Source of the DNA: Microbacterium sp.
GTDB taxonomy: Bacteria > Actinomycetota > Actinomycetes > Actinomycetales > Microbacteriaceae
DNA length: 64,000 nucleotides
Assembly (NCBI RefSeq): GCF_031178445.1
Contig: NZ_JAPSIY010000002.1
Location: 372,001 to 436,000 of the forward strand
Reading direction: 5' to 3'
This document shows positions 9,962-17,260 of this stretch, one piece after another; the stretch's first letter is position 1; every line of letters begins with the position of its first letter. The notes beneath the pieces were generated by a model. It had not been told where the DNA came from and did not search any database. It worked only from the letters and a program-made list of their open reading frames with translations. The position numbers and the translations under genes are program-made.

Positions 9962-11326
9962 ATGGATTCAGGGCTGAATTCGCTCACCCGGCTCACCCGC
10001 GGCCAGGTCTCCCGCTACGCGATGGGATCACTCGGCACCGGCGGCTTCGCCACTCTGCCGGGTCTGGTGCTGGTGTACTACCTGACGGACTCGCTCGGCG
10101 TGACGGCGCTGGCGGCCGGCGCGATCGTCACCGCGGCCAAGATCTGGGACGTGCTGATCGACCCTGTCATCGGCGGACTCAGCGACCGTTCGCTCGCGCA
10201 CTCGGGCACCCGCGCCCGCACCATGCTGATCGGCGCGGTCGGTCTGCCGCTCGCGTTCGTGCTGACGTTCGCCGTGCCGGCCGGTCTCGGACCTGTACCG
10301 TCCGCGATCTGGGTGCTGGTCGCCTTCATGGCGGCCGCGACGTTCTTCAGCCTCTTCCAAGTGCCTTACATCGCCTTGCCCGCGGAGCTGACCGATGACT
10401 ATCGCGAGCGCACCCGGCTGCTCAGCTGGCGGGTGGTGGTGCTCACCGTGGCGATCCTGCTGTTCGGCGCCGGAGGCCCCGAGGTGCGCGCCCTGTTCCC
10501 CGACGACCCGCTGCTCGGCTACCTCGTGATGGCCGCCGTCGCGGCCGTCGTGCTCGGCGCGGCGATGCTGATCTCGGCCGGTGTCGCGCCGCGCCGGCCG
10601 CTGCTGCCGGTGCGGCCCGGCGCGTCGATCGCCGAGCACTATCGCGGCGGCATCGCCGTACTGCGCCAGAGTCAGCCGTTCCGTGCGCTGCTCGCCACCT
10701 TCATGCTGCAGGGGCTGGCCACCGGCCTGATGCTCGCGGCCGCGCAGTACGTGGCGCGCTGGGTGCTCGAGGACGAGACGGCGGTGACGCAGCTGTTCGT
10801 CGCGCTGATCGCTCCCGCGCTGCTGATGGCGCCGGTGTGGAAAGCGATCGCCGACCGCCTCGGCAAGGAACGCTCGTTCCGCCTCGCCAGTTCGATCTTC
10901 CTGCTGGCCACGCTCATCCTCGCCGCGATGGTGTGGGTGCCGGGCTGGTGGATCCTGGTGCCGGTGGGGCTGGCCGGCGCCGCGTACGCCGGGATGCAGA
11001 CGCTCCCGATGGCGATGCTGCCAGACGTGATCGCCTACGACCGCAGCACGACGGGCGGGGACAACCGCTCCGGCGTTTTCGGTGGCGTGTGGACGGCGGG
11101 GGAGACCACCGGCATGGCGCTGGGCGGCACGGTGCTCGCGCTGGTGCTGGCTGCGACCGGCTATCTCGAGACCACCGCGGGGCGGGAGGTCGTGCAGCCG
11201 GATGCGGCCGTGGCGGGCATCGCCGTGTCGTTCAGCATCCTGCCCGCAGTGCTCATGGCGATCAGCCTGATCACGCTGGCGCGCTACCGCCTGCGGGAGC
11301 ACGACATCGTGGGGACGGCGGCATGA
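9962..11326 (+). CDS. MFS transporter, GPH (glycoside-pentoside-hexuronide) type
   Basis: 454 residues with about twelve hydrophobic helices. The DSLGVTALAAGAIVTAAKIWDVLIDPVIGGLSDRS segment (about 42-76) is the hallmark of the GPH/MelB-like branch, with the helix II-III loop D-x-x-x-G-x-x-x-D-R. Other typical parts are PYIALPAELTDDYRERTRL and the C-terminal PMAMLPDVIAYDRSTTGGDNRSGVFGGVW. It probably exchanges a small solute with a cation; the substrate is unknown. Its stop overlaps the next start by four bases, so it is co-translated with a sphingosine-phosphate-lyase-like enzyme and may handle that enzyme's substrate or product. Confidence 0.85.
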   Translation: MDSGLNSLTRLTRGQVSRYAMGSLGTGGFATLPGLVLVYYLTDSLGVTALAAGAIVTAAKIWDVLIDPVIGGLSDRSLAHSGTRARTMLIGAVGLPLAFVLTFAVPAGLGPVPSAIWVLVAFMAAATFFSLFQVPYIALPAELTDDYRERTRLLSWRVVVLTVAILLFGAGGPEVRALFPDDPLLGYLVMAAVAAVVLGAAMLISAGVAPRRPLLPVRPGASIAEHYRGGIAVLRQSQPFRALLATFMLQGLATGLMLAAAQYVARWVLEDETAVTQLFVALIAPALLMAPVWKAIADRLGKERSFRLASSIFLLATLILAAMVWVPGWWILVPVGLAGAAYAGMQTLPMAMLPDVIAYDRSTTGGDNRSGVFGGVWTAGETTGMALGGTVLALVLAATGYLETTAGREVVQPDAAVAGIAVSFSILPAVLMAISLITLARYRLREHDIVGTAA

Positions 11327-12786
11327 CAGATGCCGTCGCGGTGCTCGAGCGCCTGCGGGCGCTGCGGGCCGCCGACGCTCCGACCCACGGCGGCCGCGTG
11401 CTCTCGTACGTGTACGACTCCGGCCGCGACGAGCTCGACGACCTCGCCGATGCCGCCGCACGACTCGCCCGCCCGCTGAACGGCCTGGACCCGACGGTGT
11501 TCCCGTCGATCTCGGCGATGGAGCGCGACCTGATCGGGTTCGCGAGACGGATGCTGCGCGGCGGCCGGTCGGTGGTCGGATCGATCACCAGCGGAGGCAC
11601 CGAGAGCTGCCTGCTGGCGGTCAAGACCGCGCGGGATCTGTGGCGGGCGCAGCATCCGGATGCCACCGGCCGCCCGCGACTGGTGACGCCGACGACCGCG
11701 CACGCGGCGTTCCAGAAGGCGGCGGCCCTGTTCGACCTGGACTGGGACCCCGTGCCGTGCGCGCCGGACGGCACGGTGCGCGCCGCTGACCTCGTCGATC
11801 GTCTCGACGACGACGTCGCCCTCGTCGTCGTCTCGGCACCCGCATATCCGACCGGGGCGCTCGACCCCGTCGCCGAGGTCGCCTCCGCGGCCGCCGATCG
11901 GGGTGTGTCCTGCCATGTCGACGCCTGCTTCGGAGGGTTCGTGCTGCCCTGGTGGCCCGGTCTTCCCGCCTGGGACTTCCGGGTGAGGGGTGTGACGAGC
12001 ATCTCGGCCGACCTGCACAAGTTCGGCTACGCACCCAAAGGCGTGTCCGTGCTGCTGCACGGAGGTGGAGGGGGCCGGCGTCGCCACCGGGCGCAGTTTT
12101 TCGCCACGACGCGCTGGCCCGGCTATCCCGTCGTGAACCCGACGCTGCTCGGCTCGCGCTCGGCGTCGCCTCTTGCCGCCGCCTGGGCGATCGCGCAGCA
12201 TCTCGGCGAACGCGGCTACGCCGAGTTGACCGCCTCGACGGCGCGTGCGGCGGCCGAGTTCAGGCGGATCGTCGACGGCATCCAGGGACTGGCGGTGATG
12301 GGCGCTCCGGCAGGACCAGCCATCGCCCTCGTCGCCGACAAGAACGTGTCGGCGCGGGAGCGCGTCGATCCGCACCGACTCGCCGACGCGATGCTGGCTC
12401 ACGGCTGGAAGGTGCAGCACCAACCGGGCCTCACGCAGGCAGATGGCACCCGGATTCCGCACAGCGCGCACTTCACCCTCACCCCTGTGCACGAGAAGGA
12501 GATGGCGGAGCTCGGTGCGGCGCTGCGCGCGGCATCCGATTCGGTGAGGGGAGTGCGGGCCGCCGATGCTCGGATGCTGGTGGCGGCGCTGCGCATCCTG
12601 GGCTACCGCGAGGGCGGGCGCGTACCGGGCCCGAGCGCGGCCTGGCGACTGCTGCGCCTCGCCGGTGCGGGCCGCGTCTCGGCGGATCAGCCGATGGCGA
12701 TGCTCATGGCGCTCATCGAGCGGCTTCCCGCGCCCGTCGCAGAGGCGCTGCTCACCGAGCTTCTGGCCAGGCTGTCAGAGCCGTGA
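11323..12786 (+). CDS. PLP-dependent lyase of the sphingosine-1-phosphate lyase / group II decarboxylase family
   Basis: 487 residues, fold-type I PLP enzyme. Motifs match sphingosine-1-phosphate lyases: GSITSGGTESCLLAVKTARD (cofactor phosphate site), HVDACFGGFVLPW, the Schiff-base lysine Lys233 in SADLHKFGYAPKG, and WPGYPVVNPTLLGSRS before the C-terminal domain. Eukaryotic lyases share these words and carry a membrane helix that is absent here, so this copy is soluble. The ATG overlaps the MFS stop (ATGA), a two-gene operon. The true substrate, a long-chain-base phosphate or an amino acid, cannot be decided from sequence. The C-terminal ~100 residues are Ala/Arg-rich and poorly conserved. 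Confidence 0.8.
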   Translation: MTDAVAVLERLRALRAADAPTHGGRVLSYVYDSGRDELDDLADAAARLARPLNGLDPTVFPSISAMERDLIGFARRMLRGGRSVVGSITSGGTESCLLAVKTARDLWRAQHPDATGRPRLVTPTTAHAAFQKAAALFDLDWDPVPCAPDGTVRAADLVDRLDDDVALVVVSAPAYPTGALDPVAEVASAAADRGVSCHVDACFGGFVLPWWPGLPAWDFRVRGVTSISADLHKFGYAPKGVSVLLHGGGGGRRRHRAQFFATTRWPGYPVVNPTLLGSRSASPLAAAWAIAQHLGERGYAELTASTARAAAEFRRIVDGIQGLAVMGAPAGPAIALVADKNVSARERVDPHRLADAMLAHGWKVQHQPGLTQADGTRIPHSAHFTLTPVHEKEMAELGAALRAASDSVRGVRAADARMLVAALRILGYREGGRVPGPSAAWRLLRLAGAGRVSADQPMAMLMALIERLPAPVAEALLTELLARLSEP

Positions 12787-12833
12787 TCGCGAGCCGGTCC
12801 GCGCGTGTACCGCGCTCCGCGCGTGTCCTGCAT

Positions 12834-12901
12834 CCGTCCCGCCTCCGTCCCGCGCGCGTGTCTTCGTGCCGTCCCGCGCCCGTGCCTCGTGGCCGTCCCG
12901 C
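12834..12901 (+). repeat. Four copies of CCGTCCCGC in a 68-bp GC-rich spacer
   Basis: CCGTCCCGC occurs at 12834, 12845, 12869 and 12893, between the PLP-lyase stop and repeat copy A. The surrounding spacer is rich in CGCGTG and shows no coding signal. Confidence 0.6.
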
Positions 12902-12921
12902 ACGCGAGTACAGGCGATTCA

Positions 12922-12980
12922 CCCAGAACAGGACGTTTCCGCGGCATCCGTCCTGCTTCCGGTGTCCATCCTGTTCTCGG
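12922..12980 (+). repeat. 59-bp palindromic intergenic repeat, copy A
   Basis: Ends are CCCAGAACAGGA and TCCTGTTCTCGG, near-perfect inverted repeats. The interior GGACGTTTCCGCGGCATCCGTCC resembles copies B and C. It sits in the gap between the PLP lyase (stop 12786) and the DUF559 gene (stop 12991). Confidence 0.8.
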
Positions 12981-12990
12981 TGACGGTCAT

Positions 12991-13836
12991 TCAGCGTCGG
13001 GGGCCCAGGTGCAGGCCCTGCGCGACCGCGTTGAGGATCGTGTGCTGGACGTAGCGGTGGTCGAACATGACCTGCTGGTAGTCGAAGCGCAGCACCGTGT
13101 AGCCGAGCAGTGCGAGCCGCGCGTCCTGGCGGAGGTCCTTGCGGCGATCCGCGGGCCTGCTGTGGAACTCGAATCCGTCCAGTTGCACGACCAGCCGTTC
13201 CCCGATCAGCCCGTCGACGGGGTGCTCGTCGATCAGCACCTGCTGGCGCACCTCCACGCCGCAGCTGCGCATGATGGCGACGAAGCGTGTCTCGAGGACG
13301 GAGTCCGAGAAGCCGCCGACGCGCTCCAGCACGCCGTTCGCCGCGGAGCTGCGCCAGGCCGTGCGGCGAAGCTGGGGAAGCGTCACGAGGTTCCGGCGGA
13401 GCGCGGCCTCCCAGACGTCGGCCGCCTGTGCGGGCAGCAGGCACCGCGCGACGTGATACAGCACGTTGAGCAGCGGATCGTCGACGGCGAATCGGGCGAC
13501 TGGGACGGGGCCGCTGGCCCAATGCAGCACGCGTCCGTGCCCCGAGACCCGCGATGACGTCGACGGCACCGCCAGGTGCGTCTGCGGAGCATCCTCGGAC
13601 CACAGCTGCAGTCGCCGGGCAGCCGTGACGCAGGTGACACGCCCGCTGACCTCGGCGGCCGCCCGTCGTTCCGGTGTGCACTCAGGGGTGAGCAGCCATG
13701 ACCGTCGAACCCGCTGCAGCTGTCCGCGGCGCACCGCCTGCCGGACCTCGTGCGGCGTGAACCCCTCCGCGCGCAGGTCGCGGCTGTGCGCAATGCCGTC
13801 GTGCTGCCGCATCCAGGTCTCCAGGCGAGTTCTCAT
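12991..13836 (-). CDS. DUF559-domain protein with AbiEi-antitoxin-like N-terminal region
   Basis: 281 residues from ATG 13836; further upstream the frame is low-complexity and not protein-like. The N-terminal ~50 residues (METW-type helix, HSRDLRAEGFTPHEVRQAVRRGQLQRVRRSWLL) resemble the winged-helix domain of AbiEi-family antitoxins. The C-terminal ~110 residues are a DUF559/Vsr-like PD-(D/E)xK fold: VLETRF, VDGLIGERLVVQLDGFEFH, RKDLRQDARLALLGYTVLRF. The Asp-x-Glu/Phe-His and Gln/Arg-Asp positions would form the nuclease centre. Such genes are usually orphans in actinobacteria; function is unproven. It lies alone between repeat copies A and B, opposite in strand to its neighbours. Confidence 0.75.
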   Translation of the reverse strand: MRTRLETWMRQHDGIAHSRDLRAEGFTPHEVRQAVRRGQLQRVRRSWLLTPECTPERRAAAEVSGRVTCVTAARRLQLWSEDAPQTHLAVPSTSSRVSGHGRVLHWASGPVPVARFAVDDPLLNVLYHVARCLLPAQAADVWEAALRRNLVTLPQLRRTAWRSSAANGVLERVGGFSDSVLETRFVAIMRSCGVEVRQQVLIDEHPVDGLIGERLVVQLDGFEFHSRPADRRKDLRQDARLALLGYTVLRFDYQQVMFDHRYVQHTILNAVAQGLHLGPRR

Positions 13837-13953
13837 GCAACCAGAGCGTGCACGCGTCGCGAAGTCCGTGCGCGCCGCATCCCGCAAGATGTGCACAAGT
13901 CGCGGCCGCGGCCGGGTGTGCAGGACGTCGCGGCGCCCGAGAACGGAGCATCG
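13837..13953. other. Spacer upstream of the DUF559 gene
   Basis: No convincing ORF. It is the first part of a 389-bp gap that also holds repeat copy B and a GC-rich tandem repeat. The promoter of the DUF559 gene should be here, but no clear -10/-35 pair stands out. Confidence 0.5.
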
Positions 13954-14012
13954 GCGAGAACAGGATGCTTTCGCCGCATCCGTCCTGTTGCGGGCGTTCG
14001 TCCTGTTCTGGG
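13954..14012 (+). repeat. 59-bp palindromic intergenic repeat, copy B
   Basis: Ends GCGAGAACAGGA and TCCTGTTCTGGG. The internal GGATGCTTTCGCCGCATCC folds as a second hairpin. Same length as copies A and C. Confidence 0.8.
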
Positions 14013-14017
14013 AGTTG

Positions 14018-14121
14018 GAGACGGCGGAAGCGAGCGCGGCGGCGAGCGCGGCGGAGAGCGTGGCTGAGACGGCGGAAGCGAGCGCGGCGGAGAGCGCGGC
14101 GGGAGAGCGCGGCGGGAGACA
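14018..14121 (+). repeat. 48-bp GC-rich tandem repeat
   Basis: A 25-base word starting GAGACGGCGGAAGCGAGCGC recurs exactly at 14018 and 14066, so the unit is 48 bp. The remainder of each unit and the tail are variants of GCGGCGGAGAGCGC. Noncoding on both strands as far as I can judge. Confidence 0.65.
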
Positions 14122-14225
14122 AGGCAGGGGCGGCGGGCGGCCCGAGGTGCCACGTCGGCGACGGATGCTGATAGCCTGGTCGGCTCGCTGCACGACGGAC
14201 GCACGGCGGGCGGAAGGACTTCGCC

Positions 14226-15914
14226 GTGGGCTACATCGACGTCAGCGCGGTCTCACTGGCCCTCCCGGACGGGCGGCCGCTTCTGGATGAGGCGACGTTC
14301 CGGGTCGGGAACGGGTCGACGAGTGCCCTGATCGGGCCGAACGGGGCCGGCAAATCGACTCTGCTGCGAATCATCCGCGGCGACGTCGCCCCGGACGGGG
14401 GTGTGGTCACGATCGACGGCTCGCTCGGCGTCATGGATCAGTTCGTCGGGCACGGTGAGAGCGGGACGACTGTGCACGATCTGCTGATCCGGGTCGCGCC
14501 GGCGCGCATCAGGGCTGCGGCAGAAGCGCTGGATTCTGCCGAGAACGCGCTCATCGAGGACGACACAGAGCGCACCCAGATGCGGTACGCCACGGCGCTC
14601 GCCGACTATGCGGACGCAGGCGGCTACGAGCACGAGACCGTCTGGGACCAGTGCACCATCGCCGCCCTGGGAGTGCCTTTCGAACGCGCCCGGTTCCGCG
14701 ACCTCGCCACGCTATCGGGCGGAGAGCAGAAACGTCTGGCACTGGAAGCCCTGCTGCGAGGGCCCGACGACGTGCTGCTGCTCGACGAGCCGGACAACTA
14801 CCTCGACGTACCCGGGAAGCGCTGGCTAGAGGGGCGCCTTCGCGAGACACCCAAGACCGTGCTGCTGGTCTCGCACGATCGTGAGCTGCTCGCGCGGGCC
14901 GCCGATCGCATCGTCACCCTCGAACCTGGCGGGGCGGGGGCGACCGCGTGGGTGCACGGCGGTGGCTTCGCCACTTACCACCAGGCGCGCGAGGACCGCA
15001 TGGACCGGCTCGACGAGCTTCGCCGTCGGTGGGACGAGCAGCACGACAAGCTGAAGACGCTCGTCGCGACGCTGAAGGTCAAAGCAGCCGCCAACGACGG
15101 TTTCGCGTCGCGGTATCGCGCCGCGCAGACCCGGCTGCGCTGGTTCGAGGAGGCGGGGCCGCCCGAGGAGCGCCCGCCCGCGCAGGACTTCGACATGAGA
15201 CTGCGCGGGGCCCGCACCGGCAAGCGTGCGATCGTGTGCACTCGCCTGGAGCTCACCGGGCTCATGCGGCCTTTCGACGCCGAGATCTGGTTCGGCGATC
15301 GCGTCGCGGTGCTGGGCTCCAACGGCTCTGGCAAGTCGCACTTCCTGCGGCTGCTCGCCCGCGGAGGAAGCGACCCCGACCCGACGCTGGGGCACCTCGT
15401 CGACGCCTCCGAGACGCTCGATCCGGTCGCGCACACGGGATCGGCCGTGCTCGGCGCGCGGGTGGTGCCCGGTCTGTTCGCGCAGACCCACGCCCACCCG
15501 GAGTTCGCGGGGCGCACGCTGCTGGAGATCCTGCACCGCGGCGACGACCGCCGCGCCGGCATGCCGAGGGATGCGGCCAGCTCGGCACTCGACCGTTACG
15601 GGCTGGTGCGGCAGACGCAGCAGGCCTTCGACCAGCTGTCGGGCGGGCAGCAGGCGAGGTTCCAGGTGCTTCTGCTGGAGCTCAGCGGCGCCACCCTGCT
15701 GCTGCTGGACGAGCCGACCGACAACCTCGACCTGGAGTCCGCCGAGGCGCTCGAGCAGGCCATCGCCCGCTTCGAGGGCACCGTCGTGGCAGTCACGCAC
15801 GACCGCTGGTTCGCGCGCTCGTTCGACAGGTTCCTCGTGTTCGGGCACGACGGCGAGGTCTACGAGTCCGACGCGCCGGTCTGGGACGAACGCCGGGTCG
15901 TGCGGGCGCGATGA
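14226..15914 (+). CDS. ABC-F family ATP-binding protein (two ABC domains)
   Basis: 562 residues, no membrane segments. ABC1 has Walker A GPNGAGKST, signature LSGGEQKRLALEALL and Walker B VLLLDEPDNYLD. The charged linker (about 258-330, RMDRLDELRRRWDEQHDKLKTL) is the ribosome-probing arm region. ABC2 has Walker A GSNGSGKSH, signature LSGGQQARFQVLLLEL and Walker B LLLLDEPTDNLD. ABC-F proteins bind the ribosomal E site and act in translation control or protection from ribosome-targeting antibiotics; which applies here is open. The GTG start follows GGAAGGA. His instead of Thr/Ser closes the second Walker A, which I believe is also seen in actinobacterial homologues. Confidence 0.9.
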   Translation: MGYIDVSAVSLALPDGRPLLDEATFRVGNGSTSALIGPNGAGKSTLLRIIRGDVAPDGGVVTIDGSLGVMDQFVGHGESGTTVHDLLIRVAPARIRAAAEALDSAENALIEDDTERTQMRYATALADYADAGGYEHETVWDQCTIAALGVPFERARFRDLATLSGGEQKRLALEALLRGPDDVLLLDEPDNYLDVPGKRWLEGRLRETPKTVLLVSHDRELLARAADRIVTLEPGGAGATAWVHGGGFATYHQAREDRMDRLDELRRRWDEQHDKLKTLVATLKVKAAANDGFASRYRAAQTRLRWFEEAGPPEERPPAQDFDMRLRGARTGKRAIVCTRLELTGLMRPFDAEIWFGDRVAVLGSNGSGKSHFLRLLARGGSDPDPTLGHLVDASETLDPVAHTGSAVLGARVVPGLFAQTHAHPEFAGRTLLEILHRGDDRRAGMPRDAASSALDRYGLVRQTQQAFDQLSGGQQARFQVLLLELSGATLLLLDEPTDNLDLESAEALEQAIARFEGTVVAVTHDRWFARSFDRFLVFGHDGEVYESDAPVWDERRVVRAR

Positions 15915-15944
15915 CGGATGCCGAGCGCGCGGGCCGCGCACGTG

Positions 15945-15986
15945 CACCGGTGCCGCGGCATCCGTCACCGGTGCCGCGGCATCCGT
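15945..15986 (+). repeat. 21-bp tandem duplication next to repeat copy C
   Basis: A 21-base unit beginning CACCGGTGCCGCGGCATCC is repeated twice head to tail, 31 bases after the ABC-F stop and 20 bases before repeat copy C. Confidence 0.7.
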
Positions 15987-16006
15987 CATCGAGGACAGGA
16001 GATTCG

Positions 16007-16065
16007 CCGAGAACAGGATGCTTCCGCAGCATCCGTCCTGTCCTCGGTGAACGTCCTGATCTCGG
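16007..16065 (+). repeat. 59-bp palindromic intergenic repeat, copy C
   Basis: Ends CCGAGAACAGGA and TCCTGATCTCGG. The interior GGATGCT-TCCGC-AGCATCC is a perfect 7-bp stem. It is the best-folding copy and lies between ABC-F and guaB3. Confidence 0.82.
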
Positions 16066-16123
16066 GGCCGGCGCGTCCCGACAGCGACGGATGCCGAGCG
16101 CGGGCCGCGTCGGCGCCGCCGGG

Positions 16124-16129
16124 TAGGCT
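16124..16129 (+). promoter_or_regulatory. -10 box of guaB3, leaderless arrangement
   Basis: TAGGCT six bases before GTG 16136. A nearby ATG at 16142 would be 12 bases away and fits less well. Confidence 0.55.
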
Positions 16130-16135
16130 GGAAGA

Positions 16136-17260
16136 GTGAGCATGGACATCGAGATCGGCCGAGGCAAGCGCGCGCGCCGCGCGTACACGTTCGACGACAT
16201 CGCGGTCGTGCCGTCGCGGCGCACCCGCAACCCCGAGGACGTGTCCACCGCGTGGACGATCGACGCGTTCCCGTTCGACATCCCGGTGCTCGGCGCGCCC
16301 ATGGACTCCGTGGTCAGCCCGAAGACGGCCATCATGCTGGGGCAGCTGGGCGGCCTCGGCGTGCTCGACCTCGAGGGCCTGTGGACCCGCTACGAGAACC
16401 CCGAGCCCCTGCTCGACGAGATCGCCACGCTCCCGGCCGAGCGCGCGACGGTGCGGATGCAGCAGCTGTACTCCGAGCCGATCAAGCCGGAGCTGATCAC
16501 GCAGCGCCTCGCCGAGATCCGCGAGGGGGGAGTCACCGTCGCAGGATCGCTCACCCCGCAGCGCACGCAGGAGCTGTACGACACGGTCGCCGCCGCCGGC
16601 GTCGACCTGTTCGTGATCCGCGGCACCACCGTCTCGGCCGAGCACGTCTCGAGCGTGGCCGAGCCGCTGAACCTCAAGAAGTTCATCTACGACCTCGACG
16701 TGCCGGTGATCGTCGGCGGAGCAGGCACCTACACCGCTGCGCTGCACCTCATGCGCACCGGTGCCGCCGGCGTGCTCGTCGGCTTCGGCGGGGGAGCGGC
16801 ATCCACCACGCGCGCCACCCTCGGCATCCACGCGCCGATGGCGACCGCCGTCTCCGACGTGGCGGCCGCGCGCCGCGACTACCTCGACGAGTCCGGCGGA
16901 CGCTATGTGCACGTCATCGCAGATGGAGGCGTCGGCACCTCGGGCGACATCGTGAAGGCGCTCGCGATGGGCGCTGACGCCGTGATGCTCGGCGTGGCGC
17001 TGGCGCGGGCGACGGATGCTCCAGGGCGGGGCTTCCACTGGGGTGCTGAGGCGCACCACCCGCAGCTTCCGCGCGGGCGTCGTGTGCCCGTCGACGGCAT
17101 CGCCACGCTCGAGGAGATCCTGTACGGTCCCGCGCCCGTGGCCGACGGCACGGCGAACCTGATCGGGGCGCTTCGCAAGTCGATGGCCACGACCGGCTAC
17201 TCCGACCTCAAGGAGTTCCAGCGGGTCGAGGTCGTGCTCGCGCCGTACGAGCAGGGATGA
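16136..17260 (+). CDS. guaB3: GuaB3-family IMP dehydrogenase-like protein
   Basis: 374 residues, shorter than GuaB because the CBS-domain pair is missing. The TIM-barrel signatures are present: ARRAYTFDDIAVVPSRRTRNPEDV at the start, [40 protein letters not shown], and NLIGALRKSMATTGYSDLKEFQ at the end. Where GuaB has the catalytic-cysteine loop this protein reads GFGGGAASTTR, with no Cys. The family is widespread in actinobacteria and cyanobacteria; GMP reductase activity has been reported for a cyanobacterial member, so direction and chemistry here are uncertain. Its stop overlaps the SURF1 start by four bases. Confidence 0.88.
   Translation: MSMDIEIGRGKRARRAYTFDDIAVVPSRRTRNPEDVSTAWTIDAFPFDIPVLGAPMDSVVSPKTAIMLGQLGGLGVLDLEGLWTRYENPEPLLDEIATLPAERATVRMQQLYSEPIKPELITQRLAEIREGGVTVAGSLTPQRTQELYDTVAAAGVDLFVIRGTTVSAEHVSSVAEPLNLKKFIYDLDVPVIVGGAGTYTAALHLMRTGAAGVLVGFGGGAASTTRATLGIHAPMATAVSDVAAARRDYLDESGGRYVHVIADGGVGTSGDIVKALAMGADAVMLGVALARATDAPGRGFHWGAEAHHPQLPRGRRVPVDGIATLEEILYGPAPVADGTANLIGALRKSMATTGYSDLKEFQRVEVVLAPYEQG

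Noticed and set aside
13837..14193. N-terminal extension of the DUF559 gene to position 14193
   Set aside because: The extra 119 residues are an Ala/Ser/Arg-rich translation of repeat copy B and the GC-rich tandem repeat. Family similarity starts at ATG 13836.
12922..16065. CRISPR array
   Set aside because: The repeats are palindromic, 1-2 kb apart with genes between them, and there are no regular spacers or cas genes.
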